Positions 1-5,264 are shown, counted from the stretch's first letter. The stretch: 14,548 nt of DNA from Candidatus Ryanbacteria bacterium RIFCSPLOWO2_12_FULL_47_9c (GCA_001821795.1 MHOB01000010.1:17357-31904), one strand, 5' to 3'. Notes: a model not told the origin generated them from the letters alone. Numbers and translations: made by a program.

Positions 1-146
1 TTTTCAACTTTTGCGCGCACAAGCGCGATATTTGATGAATAGTCTCCCCTACCCTCAACCTCTTGCCGCTCCAGAGAAAAAATTACGTCACGGCCGACTT
101 CAGCAACCAGCAAGTCAGCAATCAGTTTTTTCAGATTGTTTGACAT
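1..146 (-). CDS. argS: Arginyl-tRNA synthetase, N-terminal fragment (partial)
   Basis: Reading leftwards from an ATG at 146-144, 48 codons stay open to the window edge. The peptide begins MSNNLKKLIADLLV and contains GDYSSNIAL followed by RAKVE. This matches the Arg-N domain of arginyl-tRNA synthetase, where a GDY(S/A)(T/S)N(V/I)AL motif follows an N-terminal helix of about this length; that domain contacts the D-loop of tRNA-Arg. The catalytic domain lies outside the window. The gene is divergent from smpB, with 46 bases between the start codons. I see no Shine-Dalgarno site upstream. The assignment rests on one motif plus its position in the protein, so it is likely but not certain. Confidence 0.75.
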   Translation of the reverse strand, partial: MSNNLKKLIADLLVAEVGRDVIFSLERQEVEGRGDYSSNIALVRAKVE

Positions 147-180
147 TAAGCCCACTCTAACGCAAAAACCGCTTTTGTTC

Positions 181-186
181 TATATT
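181..186 (+). promoter_or_regulatory. -10 box of smpB, leaderless start
   Basis: TATATT ends six bases before the smpB ATG at 193, which would put the transcription start on the A of the start codon. No good -35 hexamer lies 16-18 bases upstream, and no Shine-Dalgarno site is present. Confidence 0.4.
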
Positions 187-192
187 GAACAC

Positions 193-636
193 ATGGCACT
201 TGCAAAAAACAAAAAGGCATATTTTAACTACGAGATACTCGAGACATACGAAGCGGGCATCGAGCTTTTTGGGTTTGAAGTAAAATCGGTACGCGCGGGC
301 AATGTGCGTCTTGAAGGCGCACGTGTAATTATACGCGGAGGCGAAGCGTTTTTGGTGGGCGCGACCATTCCGCCGTATCAGCCATCAAATACGCCGAAAG
401 ATTACGAGCCGGATCGCACGCGGCGGCTGCTTCTACATAAAAAAGAGTTGTCGTATCTTGCCGGCAAAGAACATGAGCGCGGCTTGACATTAGTGCCCAT
501 AAGGGTGTATAATAAAGTCCGCAAAATCAAACTCCAGTTTGGTGTTGCGCGCGGGAAGAAAAAGTTTGATAAGCGCGAAGTGATCAAACAGCGCGAGTCA
601 AAACGTAAGATTTCCCGTGAGTTGAAAAAATTTTAA
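193..636 (+). CDS. smpB: SsrA-binding protein SmpB
   Basis: SmpB binds the tRNA-like domain of tmRNA and delivers it to stalled ribosomes in trans-translation. The protein has 147 residues, the usual size is about 150-160. It starts MALAKNKKAYFNYEILE, followed by the family signature GIELFGFEVKSVR near residues 17-29, then the oligonucleotide-binding barrel. It ends in a lysine- and arginine-rich tail (GKKKFDKR, then RESKRKISRELKKF), which in known SmpB folds into the mRNA channel. An in-frame ATG at 136 would add 19 residues that do not resemble the family; I chose 193 because the conserved core begins there and a -10 box ends at 186. The tmRNA gene begins three bases after the stop, so the two partners are probably co-transcribed. 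Confidence 0.97.
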   Translation: MALAKNKKAYFNYEILETYEAGIELFGFEVKSVRAGNVRLEGARVIIRGGEAFLVGATIPPYQPSNTPKDYEPDRTRRLLLHKKELSYLAGKEHERGLTLVPIRVYNKVRKIKLQFGVARGKKKFDKREVIKQRESKRKISRELKKF

Positions 637-639
637 TAC

Positions 640-990
640 GGGAGTGTTAGGCCTCGACGGGGTCTCGACCCTTTGAAAATCAGGCGAGAGCATGCGTGTG
701 TGCCTCTCTCAAAACCAGCACGCAACAATAAGTGCAAACTTATTTAATCCCCGACCTGCTTTGGCTTACGCCTAAGCACTAGGGTTTATCCCGAACGCAT
801 CGCGTGAGGGACATCGGTCCGCAATCGCCGGGTGCGCGGAATGCCGGTGTGATAATCCTCGGCTAGCGCGTGTTATATCTGATACCCACGCGTAAAATTA
901 ATCAGATGCCTTCAACTTTGTTGAATAAGCCTGTAACAAATTTTCATTGGGAAGAACTCTCGGATGGCGGTTCAATTCCGCCCACTTCCA
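640..990 (+). ncRNA. ssrA: tmRNA (transfer-messenger RNA)
   Basis: The 5' end GGGAGTG (640-646) pairs over seven positions with CACTTCC (983-989), including one G-U pair. The 5' arm carries CTCGACGGGG, matching the conserved TCGACGGG of tmRNA. The T-arm is GGCGG-TTCAATT-CCGCC (966-982). A tag reading frame lies at 734-775 and its stop codon sits within a hairpin (758-777), as in helix 5 of known tmRNAs; the rest can hold the usual pseudoknots. After the discriminator A990 the DNA reads TAAAT, so the 3' CCA is not encoded and must be added by tRNA nucleotidyltransferase. The length of 351 nt is normal. Its position directly after smpB supports the call and suggests release from a shared transcript by RNase P. 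Confidence 0.97.
734..775 (+). other. tmRNA proteolysis-tag reading frame
   Basis: GCA AAC at 734-739 follows an ATAAGT context resembling the E. coli resume site (AATAGTC GCA AAC). The frame then runs 13 codons to TAA at 773-775 and encodes ANLFNPRPALAYA. With the alanine carried by the charged tmRNA, the tag would have 14 residues. The other two frames hit a stop early. The AN start and the ALA near the end are typical. The final YA instead of AA is unusual, because the last residues are what ClpXP reads. Confidence 0.85.
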
Positions 991-1012
991 TAAATATCGA
1001 ACTCTTTGATTT

Positions 1013-1041
1013 TTGACGTGCGATCACGTTTGTGATAAAAC
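1013..1041 (+). promoter_or_regulatory. Candidate promoter for the 1079 gene
   Basis: TTGACG (1013-1018) and TAAAAC (1036-1041) are separated by 17 bases, about 38 bases upstream of the start codon at 1079. The -10 match is four of six. This is one of the few genes here with room for a real 5' leader. Confidence 0.4.
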
Positions 1042-1078
1042 TCTCCTGAAAGGCACCTCGAAACCCAGGGGGAGGAAA

Positions 1079-1483
1079 ATGACTAAACGAAAGCCGTTCC
1101 ATGAATCGATAGTCGACGAAATGAATGCGATCAGTACTCCAATCGAGGGACAATTCGAAATCTTCTGCCGGCTGATCGCGGCGACAACAATCCCGAAAGA
1201 TCACATGCGCGTGTATAGCGCACTTCGCGTGCTGCGTACGCGTTGCGGGGGACGAGCTGTCAATCTTCTTCTCTATGGGAGAGCGGTCCAAGCACTCTTC
1301 GAGCAAGAAAGGGAAGCCAGCGGAGGCGGCACTTTTTCGCCCAACAAGATCAAGCAACTTGCCGCCTACCTTGGCGCGCCCACCTCCTGCACCACGCTCG
1401 AATCGCTCGAGCCATGGTGGAAACGCGCAAATTCCTTTGACCAGGCCCAGTGTCCCAGAGAACTCATCCCGCCCGGGTGGTAA
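1079..1483 (+). CDS. Hypothetical protein, 134 aa
   Basis: I do not recognise this protein. It starts at ATG 1079 behind a strong Shine-Dalgarno site (GGGGGAGG ending at 1075, only three bases before the ATG), which is why I prefer this start to the open frame further upstream. It reads as soluble: a mostly helical first half (residues about 5-80) with VYSALRVLRTR and GRAVNLLLYGRAVQALFEQER, then a glycine stretch (ASGGGTFSP), then a short alanine/leucine segment and a tryptophan-rich LEPWWKRANSF. No membrane segment or catalytic motif is visible. The gene looks more GC-rich than the adjacent zip gene and has its own promoter and terminator. The strong Shine-Dalgarno site contrasts with the probably leaderless genes around it, so it may be acquired DNA. 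The coding call rests on the ribosome site, open length and terminator placement. Confidence 0.65.
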   Translation: MTKRKPFHESIVDEMNAISTPIEGQFEIFCRLIAATTIPKDHMRVYSALRVLRTRCGGRAVNLLLYGRAVQALFEQEREASGGGTFSPNKIKQLAAYLGAPTSCTTLESLEPWWKRANSFDQAQCPRELIPPGW

Positions 1484-1501
1484 CCACACGTGCGGGTTTT
1501 T
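1468..1501 (+). terminator. Intrinsic terminator of the 1079 gene
   Basis: CCCGC (1468-1472) pairs with GCGGG (1492-1496), and inside this GTGG-TAA-CCAC forms a second stem. TTTTTA follows directly. The stop codon TAA (1481-1483) is the loop of the inner stem. The U-tract is on the plus side only, so it does not serve the convergent zip gene. Confidence 0.75.
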
Positions 1502-1520
1502 ATTTAATAGCAGAAAATTT

Positions 1521-2279
1521 TTATTCGAAAAAGAGCAAAAAATACATCGCGGCGACCCCAGCGCAAGCGGCACAGACTTCAATCACAGCGTTTTTGAAAC
1601 CGTGGCGTTTATGAAGTTCAGGTACAAGATCTGAAGATGCTATATAAATAAAAACCCCAGCAGCAAACGGGACGGCAAACGTGATAACTTCCTGCGCGGC
1701 ACCACCAACCGCAATGACAAGCGTCACGCCGAGAATTGCAAAAAGCGCGGAGAGAAAATTCAAAAATAGCGCTCGCATCTTCGTGTAACCCGCATGCAAC
1801 AGAACCCCAAAATCCCCTATCTCCTGGGGAATTTCATGAAACACAATGGCAATTGTTGATGCAATTCCAACCGGCACGCTTACAAGATAACTTGCTCCGA
1901 TAATTACCCCATCAACAAAATTATGAAAACCATCCGAAACCAAAATGAGTTTGCCAACGGGTTTGATGCTGTGCTCTTCAGATTCATCATGGCCATGATT
2001 ATGGTGGTGCCATTCAAGCGTTTTCTCAAGAACAAAGAAAGTAAAAATTCCGCCGATTATCAGGAGCGGCGGAAACGGCGAGCCGGGATCTTTTCCAAGC
2101 GCTTCGGGTATCAGATGAATAAACGCATCGCCCAAGAGCGCGCCAATCGCAAGCGCCACCATGACAAAAATCATTTTCCGCACGCGATACACGTTGAGTG
2201 AAATAGTAAAAAGTCCAACAAGCGATATAAGACTTACAAGGACAACGCTCCCGAACGCATAAAGTGTTTCAATAGCCAT
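1521..2279 (-). CDS. ZIP family metal transporter
   Basis: This is a 252-residue integral membrane protein of the ZIP family, which imports zinc, iron or manganese into the cytoplasm. Seven to eight hydrophobic segments are visible. The metal-site signatures are present: HNFVDG at residues 119-124 and HEIPQE at 148-153, in the two helices that form the transport pathway. A histidine-rich cytoplasmic loop, HHHNHGHDESEEH (91-103), lies between the third and fourth segments as expected. Length and architecture fit the GufA/ZupT-like bacterial branch; the metal cannot be told from sequence. The gene converges on the 1079 gene and diverges from infC. Its leader contains an intrinsic terminator (2309-2337), which could control its expression. 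Confidence 0.93.
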   Translation of the reverse strand: MAIETLYAFGSVVLVSLISLVGLFTISLNVYRVRKMIFVMVALAIGALLGDAFIHLIPEALGKDPGSPFPPLLIIGGIFTFFVLEKTLEWHHHNHGHDESEEHSIKPVGKLILVSDGFHNFVDGVIIGASYLVSVPVGIASTIAIVFHEIPQEIGDFGVLLHAGYTKMRALFLNFLSALFAILGVTLVIAVGGAAQEVITFAVPFAAGVFIYIASSDLVPELHKRHGFKNAVIEVCAACAGVAAMYFLLFFE

Positions 2280-2308
2280 GAGGTATCTTCAGTGTCGCAC
2301 AAGTTTGT

Positions 2309-2337
2309 AAAAAAGAAAAAGCCGGGTGAATCCCGGC
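2309..2337 (-). terminator. Intrinsic terminator in the zip leader
   Basis: Read on the minus strand, GCCGGG-ATTCA-CCCGGC (2337-2321) is a perfect six-pair hairpin followed by TTTTTCTTTTTT. It ends 29 bases before the zip start codon. No minus-strand gene lies immediately upstream for it to terminate, so it either blocks antisense transcription from infC or acts as an attenuator for zip. On the plus strand there is no U-tract. Confidence 0.7.
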
Positions 2338-2356
2338 GGGAGGGAAAGTGGAGTTC

Positions 2357-2385
2357 TTGACGGGAGAATGATTTTTCTATACACT
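2357..2385 (+). promoter_or_regulatory. Candidate promoter of infC-rpmI-rplT
   Basis: TTGACG (2357-2362), a 17-base spacer and TACACT (2380-2385) fit a housekeeping promoter. The start of transcription would fall near 2392, just before an in-frame TTG at 2395. If this promoter is real, the ATG at 2368 cannot be the start of infC on this transcript. Confidence 0.45.
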
Positions 2386-3036
2386 AATGGAGCATTGGCA
2401 AACCAGCGAACGCGTATCAACCAATTTATTAAAGCGCCCGAAGTCCGAGTGATCGACCAAACGGGCGAAAATTTGGGCATTAAGCCGCTCCAGGAAGCGC
2501 TTACGCTTGCACAGAACGCCGGACTTGATCTCATTGAGATCGCACCGACTGCGAAACCTCCCGTGGTGCGCATCATGGATCTGGGTAAATTCCAGTACCA
2601 ACTCGATAAGGAGGCGCAAAAAGCAAAAAAGAAAGCCCGCGAAGTTGAAGTAAAAGGAATACGAGTTCGACTGGGAACCGGAGCACATGATCTTGCCCTC
2701 AAAGCAAAAAAAACAGAGGAGTTCATGCGGCAGGGCAATAGAGTACAGATCCAGCTTACACTTCGGGGAAGGGAAAAATATCTTGATAAAAAATTTATCG
2801 GAGATCGACTCAATAAGATTCTGGAGTCAATAACCATACCATACACGGTAAGTGAAGGACCAAAGAAAAGTCCGCGCGGGTTCCTTGTCACACTGGAGGC
2901 AGAAAAACATGACAAAAACAAACAAATCAGTCCAAAAAAGAATACGGGTAACGAAGACGGGAAAAATCCTCAAGCGTCTTCCTCACCAGAACCACTTCAG
3001 CGCCAAGAAGCGCCGAGTGAAACAACTCGGCCTTAA
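2368..3036 (+). CDS. infC: Translation initiation factor IF-3 with a C-terminal extension
   Basis: IF-3 binds the 30S subunit, prevents premature 50S joining and checks the initiator tRNA. The N-domain signature RINQFIKAPEVRVID is followed by a lysine-rich linker (KEAQKAKKKAREVEVKG) and the C-domain (RVRLGTGAHDLALKAKKTEE, then VQIQLTLRGREK). The conserved fold ends near GFLVTLEAEK; after it come about 43 polar, disordered-looking residues that are not typical of IF-3, and these are encoded inside rpmI. The start is uncertain. ATG 2368 gives 222 residues but lies within the candidate promoter. TTG 2395 gives 213 residues beginning just before the conserved core (LANQRTRIN). A GTG at 2326 lies in the zip terminator stem and is unlikely. 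Confidence 0.95.
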   Translation: MIFLYTNGALANQRTRINQFIKAPEVRVIDQTGENLGIKPLQEALTLAQNAGLDLIEIAPTAKPPVVRIMDLGKFQYQLDKEAQKAKKKAREVEVKGIRVRLGTGAHDLALKAKKTEEFMRQGNRVQIQLTLRGREKYLDKKFIGDRLNKILESITIPYTVSEGPKKSPRGFLVTLEAEKHDKNKQISPKKNTGNEDGKNPQASSSPEPLQRQEAPSETTRP

Positions 3037-3097
3037 GGGCTGGAAAGAATTTGATTTTGGCAAATCAATCAAGAATCGCTATCTTCCACAATCATGA
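2909..3097 (+). CDS. rpmI: Ribosomal protein bL35
   Basis: This is a 62-residue basic protein of the large ribosomal subunit. It has the L35 pattern: MTKTNKSVQKRIRVTKTGK, then LPHQNHFSAKKRRVKQL. Typical L35 has about 64 residues. GGAGG at 2895-2899, nine bases before the ATG, is a good Shine-Dalgarno site and fixes the start. The first 128 bases overlap the 3' end of infC in a different frame, and the stop codon overlaps the rplT start in an ATGA junction, so its translation is probably coupled to both neighbours. Confidence 0.95.
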   Translation: MTKTNKSVQKRIRVTKTGKILKRLPHQNHFSAKKRRVKQLGLKGWKEFDFGKSIKNRYLPQS

Positions 3098-3441
3098 CAC
3101 GAGTAAAACGCGGAACAACTTCAGTAAAACGCAGAAGGAATGTCCTTAAACAAACAAAGGGCTTCCGCTGGCAGAGAAGTAAAAAAGAACGCGCCGCGCG
3201 CGAGGCGCTACTGCACGCGGGCATTCATTCGTTTCAAGACCGCCGGAAGAAAAAACGCGTCATGCGCAAACTTTGGAATATAAAGATCAACGCCGCATCA
3301 CGGCAAACGGGTATCTCCTACAGCCGTCTGGTACATCTCCTGAAAAAAGCAAACGTCGCAATAGACCGCAAAATCCTTGCGCATCTCGCCGAACATCATC
3401 CTGCCGCTTTCACGGCTCTCGTCAAAGAGATTTCTTTATAA
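3094..3441 (+). CDS. rplT: Ribosomal protein bL20
   Basis: This 115-residue protein binds 23S rRNA early in 50S assembly. The signatures are clear: MTRVKRGTTSVKRRRNVLKQ, then TKGFRWQRSKKERAAREAL, then DRRKKKRVMRKLW, then INAASRQTGISYSRLVHLLK. The C-terminus reads ILAHLAEHHPAAFTALVKE. The start overlaps the rpmI stop by four bases. In other bacteria L20 represses this operon by binding its leader; I cannot see such a site here. The last 57 bases (from 3385) form the left part of the 105-bp direct repeat. Further 3' ends of rplT occur downstream at 3953-4028 and 5265-5333, so this gene's 3' end marks the edge of an insertion. Confidence 0.97.
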   Translation: MTRVKRGTTSVKRRRNVLKQTKGFRWQRSKKERAAREALLHAGIHSFQDRRKKKRVMRKLWNIKINAASRQTGISYSRLVHLLKKANVAIDRKILAHLAEHHPAAFTALVKEISL

Positions 3442-3489
3442 GCAGCTCGTGCGCCTTTTTAAGCATGGAACGGATATTTTTGTGTTTCA
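3385..3489 (+). repeat. 105-bp direct repeat, copy A
   Basis: Base-for-base comparison shows this stretch is identical to 5277-5381, with no mismatch over 105 positions. It contains the final codons of rplT (to 3441) and, on the opposite strand, the last 68 bases of a NUDIX gene (3489-3422). Identity ends at 3384 (t against a) and 3490 (g against a). Confidence 0.97.
3422..3489 (-). pseudogene. NUDIX gene 3' remnant
   Basis: Within repeat copy A the minus strand encodes HKNIRSMLKKAHELLIKKSL and a stop, identical to the C-terminus of the NUDIX protein at 5314-5763. Upstream of 3489 the sequence no longer matches that gene, so this is a detached 3' end overlapping rplT. Confidence 0.85.
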
Positions 3490-3490
3490 G

Positions 3491-3519
3491 AAAACTCGCA
3501 CTCCCAGTGTTTGAGTTTT
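3491..3519 (+). terminator. Possible hairpin terminator after rplT
   Basis: AAAACTC (3491-3497) pairs with GAGTTTT (3513-3519), and CACT-CCC-AGTG forms an inner stem. It sits just after repeat copy A and before the promoter of the next gene. The U-rich part lies inside the stem and no long T run follows, so termination is only plausible. Confidence 0.35.
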
Positions 3520-3545
3520 GAATAATGAACAGTTAAGTGTATAAT
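3518..3545 (+). promoter_or_regulatory. Promoter of the inserted membrane protein gene
   Basis: TTGAAT (3518-3523), a 16-base spacer and a perfect TATAAT (3540-3545). The predicted transcription start is at 3552, the G of the GTG start codon, giving a leaderless mRNA. The insertion therefore brings its own promoter. Confidence 0.6.
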
Positions 3546-3551
3546 ACTCTC

Positions 3552-3947
3552 GTGAGACTATTCATCGTATTAATAAGAATTCTAATGGGCGTAGTGGTTA
3601 TACTTGCTATTTCTGGCTTCTTTTTAAATTTCGCGCCGGGCAATGGGTTGATATTTGAGGCGGCGTTCACGATAGCTCTGATTGGAGTGGTTACTTCTAT
3701 TGTTTTAAAATTCAGTAAAAATGAGAAGAAAAAATATGCCCGTAAACTTGCCATTTACTCAATCGTACTTGTTTTTGTTGCTATTATATCTTGGAGTTTT
3801 CTAAATTTTCGGGTCTGCGGTCTGGCTATAACTGACGCGAGAAATATATTTACCAACAACTGCAAGATTTTCTCAACCACATGTACTCCGCCATGGTATA
3901 AACCCGACAATAGTTGCCCAGGCGGCGTGGAAATAATCCAGTTTTAA
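3552..3947 (+). CDS. Small membrane protein with a cysteine-containing tail
   Basis: I do not recognise this 131-residue protein. It has three hydrophobic segments, at about residues 3-27 (LFIVLIRILMGVVVILAI), 33-54 and 66-87, with a lysine-rich loop (FSKNEKKKYARK) between the second and third. A tail of about 45 residues follows with four cysteines (VCGL, NNCK, TTCTPPWY, NSCPGG); the spacing could allow two disulfides if the tail is outside the cell. I chose GTG 3552 because the TATAAT box ends six bases before it; a GTG at 3537 would overlap the promoter, and ATG 3585 would cut into the first segment. It is the first cargo gene of the insertion and looks more AT-rich than the operon before it. 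Confidence 0.65.
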   Translation: MRLFIVLIRILMGVVVILAISGFFLNFAPGNGLIFEAAFTIALIGVVTSIVLKFSKNEKKKYARKLAIYSIVLVFVAIISWSFLNFRVCGLAITDARNIFTNNCKIFSTTCTPPWYKPDNSCPGGVEIIQF

Positions 3948-3952
3948 ATAAA

Positions 3953-4028
3953 AAACTATTGATAGACCTCGCCAAGCTCCGAACACCACCCAACAGTTTT
4001 TGAAGCGATTCTCAAAGAAACAAAATAA
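3953..4028 (+). pseudogene. Decayed rplT 3' fragment
   Basis: From 3981 to the TAA at 4026-4028 the DNA encodes EHHPTVFEAILKETK, which lines up with the L20 C-terminus EHHPAAFTALVKEISL of the intact gene. Upstream, in another frame, it reads DLAKL; restoring two bases near 3980 (CTC-C to CTCGCC) joins the parts into DLAKLAEHHP, parallel to LAHLAEHHP. The fragment is therefore a frameshifted, divergent L20 3' end lacking the gene body. It differs much more from rplT than the repeat copy at 5277 does, so it comes from an older event or another strain. Only about 22 residues can be compared. Confidence 0.65.
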
Positions 4029-4078
4029 TCAAAATTACATAAATCGTGCTATAGCACAATTTATGTAATTTTGATTAT
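4025..4078. terminator. 54-bp palindrome, likely bidirectional terminator
   Basis: Two 20-base arms (4025-4044 and 4059-4078) are exact reverse complements. Between them, after one C/A mismatch, GTGCTATAGCAC (4046-4057) is itself a palindrome, so 26 of 27 pairs form, with a TATA loop if drawn as RNA. It lies between two convergent genes, where a two-way terminator is expected; the outer stem is AT-rich but no clean T run follows. It could instead be the fold-back of a small repeat element. It starts at the stop codon of the rplT fragment. Confidence 0.6.
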
Positions 4079-4117
4079 CTATAAAGAGGCACGGAAATAA
4101 AAAACAGGTTTTAAGTT

Positions 4118-5122
4118 TTAATCCTCACGCAACTCGTGATACCAATACCCAATTCCTAACGCCTGTTTACGTACTCGTACCAGGTTCCACCTTGCCATTT
4201 CTTGATCACCAAGCATGATCTGGCGAACAGTGCGATGTATCATTTGAGCGCGAAAGAAAAAATCGAGCTTCTTCTGCAAGCATTCTGGACTTTGATGCGG
4301 ACAGTGTTTCAGAAATTCTTCTACAAATTCGCTACCGTAGTGACTATACGGACGCCAAAGATCGTAATCGGGATCACCGATTCGCGCTCCGCCCCAGTCA
4401 ATGATACCGGCTATTTTTCTTGATTGCTTATTGAAAATAATGTGCTCTGCTTCGAGATCGCCGTGCAGAACAGCGGGCTTGTTCTTAAAATTTTCTTTAT
4501 CACTCAAGTATGTTGCAAAAAGTTGTTCGATATAATCTTTAATCCGTTGCGCGTCGGCGGGGTACGCCTGCTTGAGTAGCGAATAAACATAACCCCGCGC
4601 ATCTTCGAGCTCGTTTTCATAAAATGAGTGGAAATTTTGTTTGTGTAGTCTCCACTGTTCGGCTGTCGCGATATCAATCGAATGAAGCTGCTGAAAAAAA
4701 GTTGCAAGCTGCCGCGTGAGTTTCTCGTCTACTTTTTCTAAACTTTCTCCTTCGATTTTTTTATATCCAACCAAGCGAAGGTTACTACGCTGGCTGCCCA
4801 CATATTCAAAAATAGGAACGGGAACGTCAATTTTCGTTTGGATCTCCGGCAACACTTTAATTTCTTTTTCAGTCGAGGCGCTAGACTGCTCATTTTTCGC
4901 AAATCTAAATACAAATTCCCCATTAACAAGAAAAGTGGTGCTTCCAATCCCCTCGCTAAGATATTCGATGCGCTCAACCTTAAAATCGAGGAAGCTATTC
5001 TCGATATCTTCTCTTGCCGTGTCAACTGGGATCTCAATGCGATATTCTCCGGGTTCATAACGCGGCTCGTTGAGATCCTCTGTGTTGTCTGGAGAATCGG
5101 GTTGTTCTGGTAATTTTTGCAT
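4118..5122 (-). CDS. APH(2'')-like phosphotransferase
   Basis: This 334-residue protein belongs to the aminoglycoside phosphotransferase/kinase-like superfamily, which transfers phosphate from a nucleotide to a small molecule. After a polar N-terminal stretch (1-35), the N-lobe shows LSEGIGSTTFLVNGEFVFRF (55-74), a candidate ATP-binding lysine at 76, and EKEIKVLPEIQ (85-95). The catalytic loop is HGDLEAEHIIF (220-230), with catalytic Asp222 and His227 in place of the more common Asn; the Mg-binding segment is IDWGGARIGDPDYDL (241-255). The EKEIKVLPEIQ and FEYVG stretches are those I associate with the APH(2'') branch. Whether it modifies aminoglycosides or another substrate cannot be told from sequence. 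It is the second cargo gene of the insertion and has its own promoter. Confidence 0.88.
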   Translation of the reverse strand: MQKLPEQPDSPDNTEDLNEPRYEPGEYRIEIPVDTAREDIENSFLDFKVERIEYLSEGIGSTTFLVNGEFVFRFAKNEQSSASTEKEIKVLPEIQTKIDVPVPIFEYVGSQRSNLRLVGYKKIEGESLEKVDEKLTRQLATFFQQLHSIDIATAEQWRLHKQNFHSFYENELEDARGYVYSLLKQAYPADAQRIKDYIEQLFATYLSDKENFKNKPAVLHGDLEAEHIIFNKQSRKIAGIIDWGGARIGDPDYDLWRPYSHYGSEFVEEFLKHCPHQSPECLQKKLDFFFRAQMIHRTVRQIMLGDQEMARWNLVRVRKQALGIGYWYHELRED

Positions 5123-5130
5123 TTATTTTC

Positions 5131-5159
5131 AAGATAGCACTTAAAACTCAAAGTGGAAA
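5131..5159 (-). promoter_or_regulatory. Promoter of the APH-like gene
   Basis: On the minus strand TTTCCA (5159-5154), a 17-base spacer and TATCTT (5136-5131) precede the ATG at 5122 by eight bases. Each hexamer matches four of six. The mRNA would have a leader of one or two bases at most. Confidence 0.45.
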
Positions 5160-5213
5160 TAAAAAGATGAAAGGTTTTGCCCCATAAGTTCAATGCCCAT
5201 ATCAACAACCACA

Positions 5214-5225
5214 ATGCTATAGCAT
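5214..5225. repeat. 12-bp palindrome sharing the hairpin core
   Basis: ATGCTATAGCAT is a perfect palindrome and shares the ten-base core TGCTATAGCA with the centre of the 54-bp palindrome at 4047-4056. The two copies flank the APH-like gene. Its function is unknown. Confidence 0.5.
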
Positions 5226-5264
5226 CGAAGATGAGGATATAAGTAATCATGCCTTTTTCTATAA

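Noticed and set aside
140..145. A perfect TTGACA upstream of smpB
   Set aside because: It overlaps the argS start codon, and there is no -10 box 16-18 bases downstream; the TATATT at 181 is 35 bases away.
967..990. The tmRNA 3' end as an attachment site for a mobile element
   Set aside because: I found no second copy of the 3' end (TTCAATTCCGCCCACTTCCA) downstream in the window and no integrase gene.
944..1582. A 212-codon minus-strand frame across the tmRNA 3' end, the 1079 gene and the zip 3' end
   Set aside because: It is antisense to the tmRNA acceptor, to a gene with a strong ribosome site, and to the zip gene end in another frame. The protein shows no family signal.
2326..2367. A GTG at 2326 as the infC start
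   Set aside because: It lies inside the zip leader terminator stem, lacks a ribosome site and adds residues (NPGGRESGVLDGR) foreign to IF-3.
4738..5250. A 170-codon minus-strand frame beginning MITYILIFDAIALWLLIWA upstream of and overlapping the APH-like gene
   Set aside because: All but its first 43 codons overlap the well-supported APH-like gene in another frame. The hydrophobic start (5250-5123) is curious and could be a remnant of a membrane gene, but it has no good ribosome site and runs through the APH promoter.
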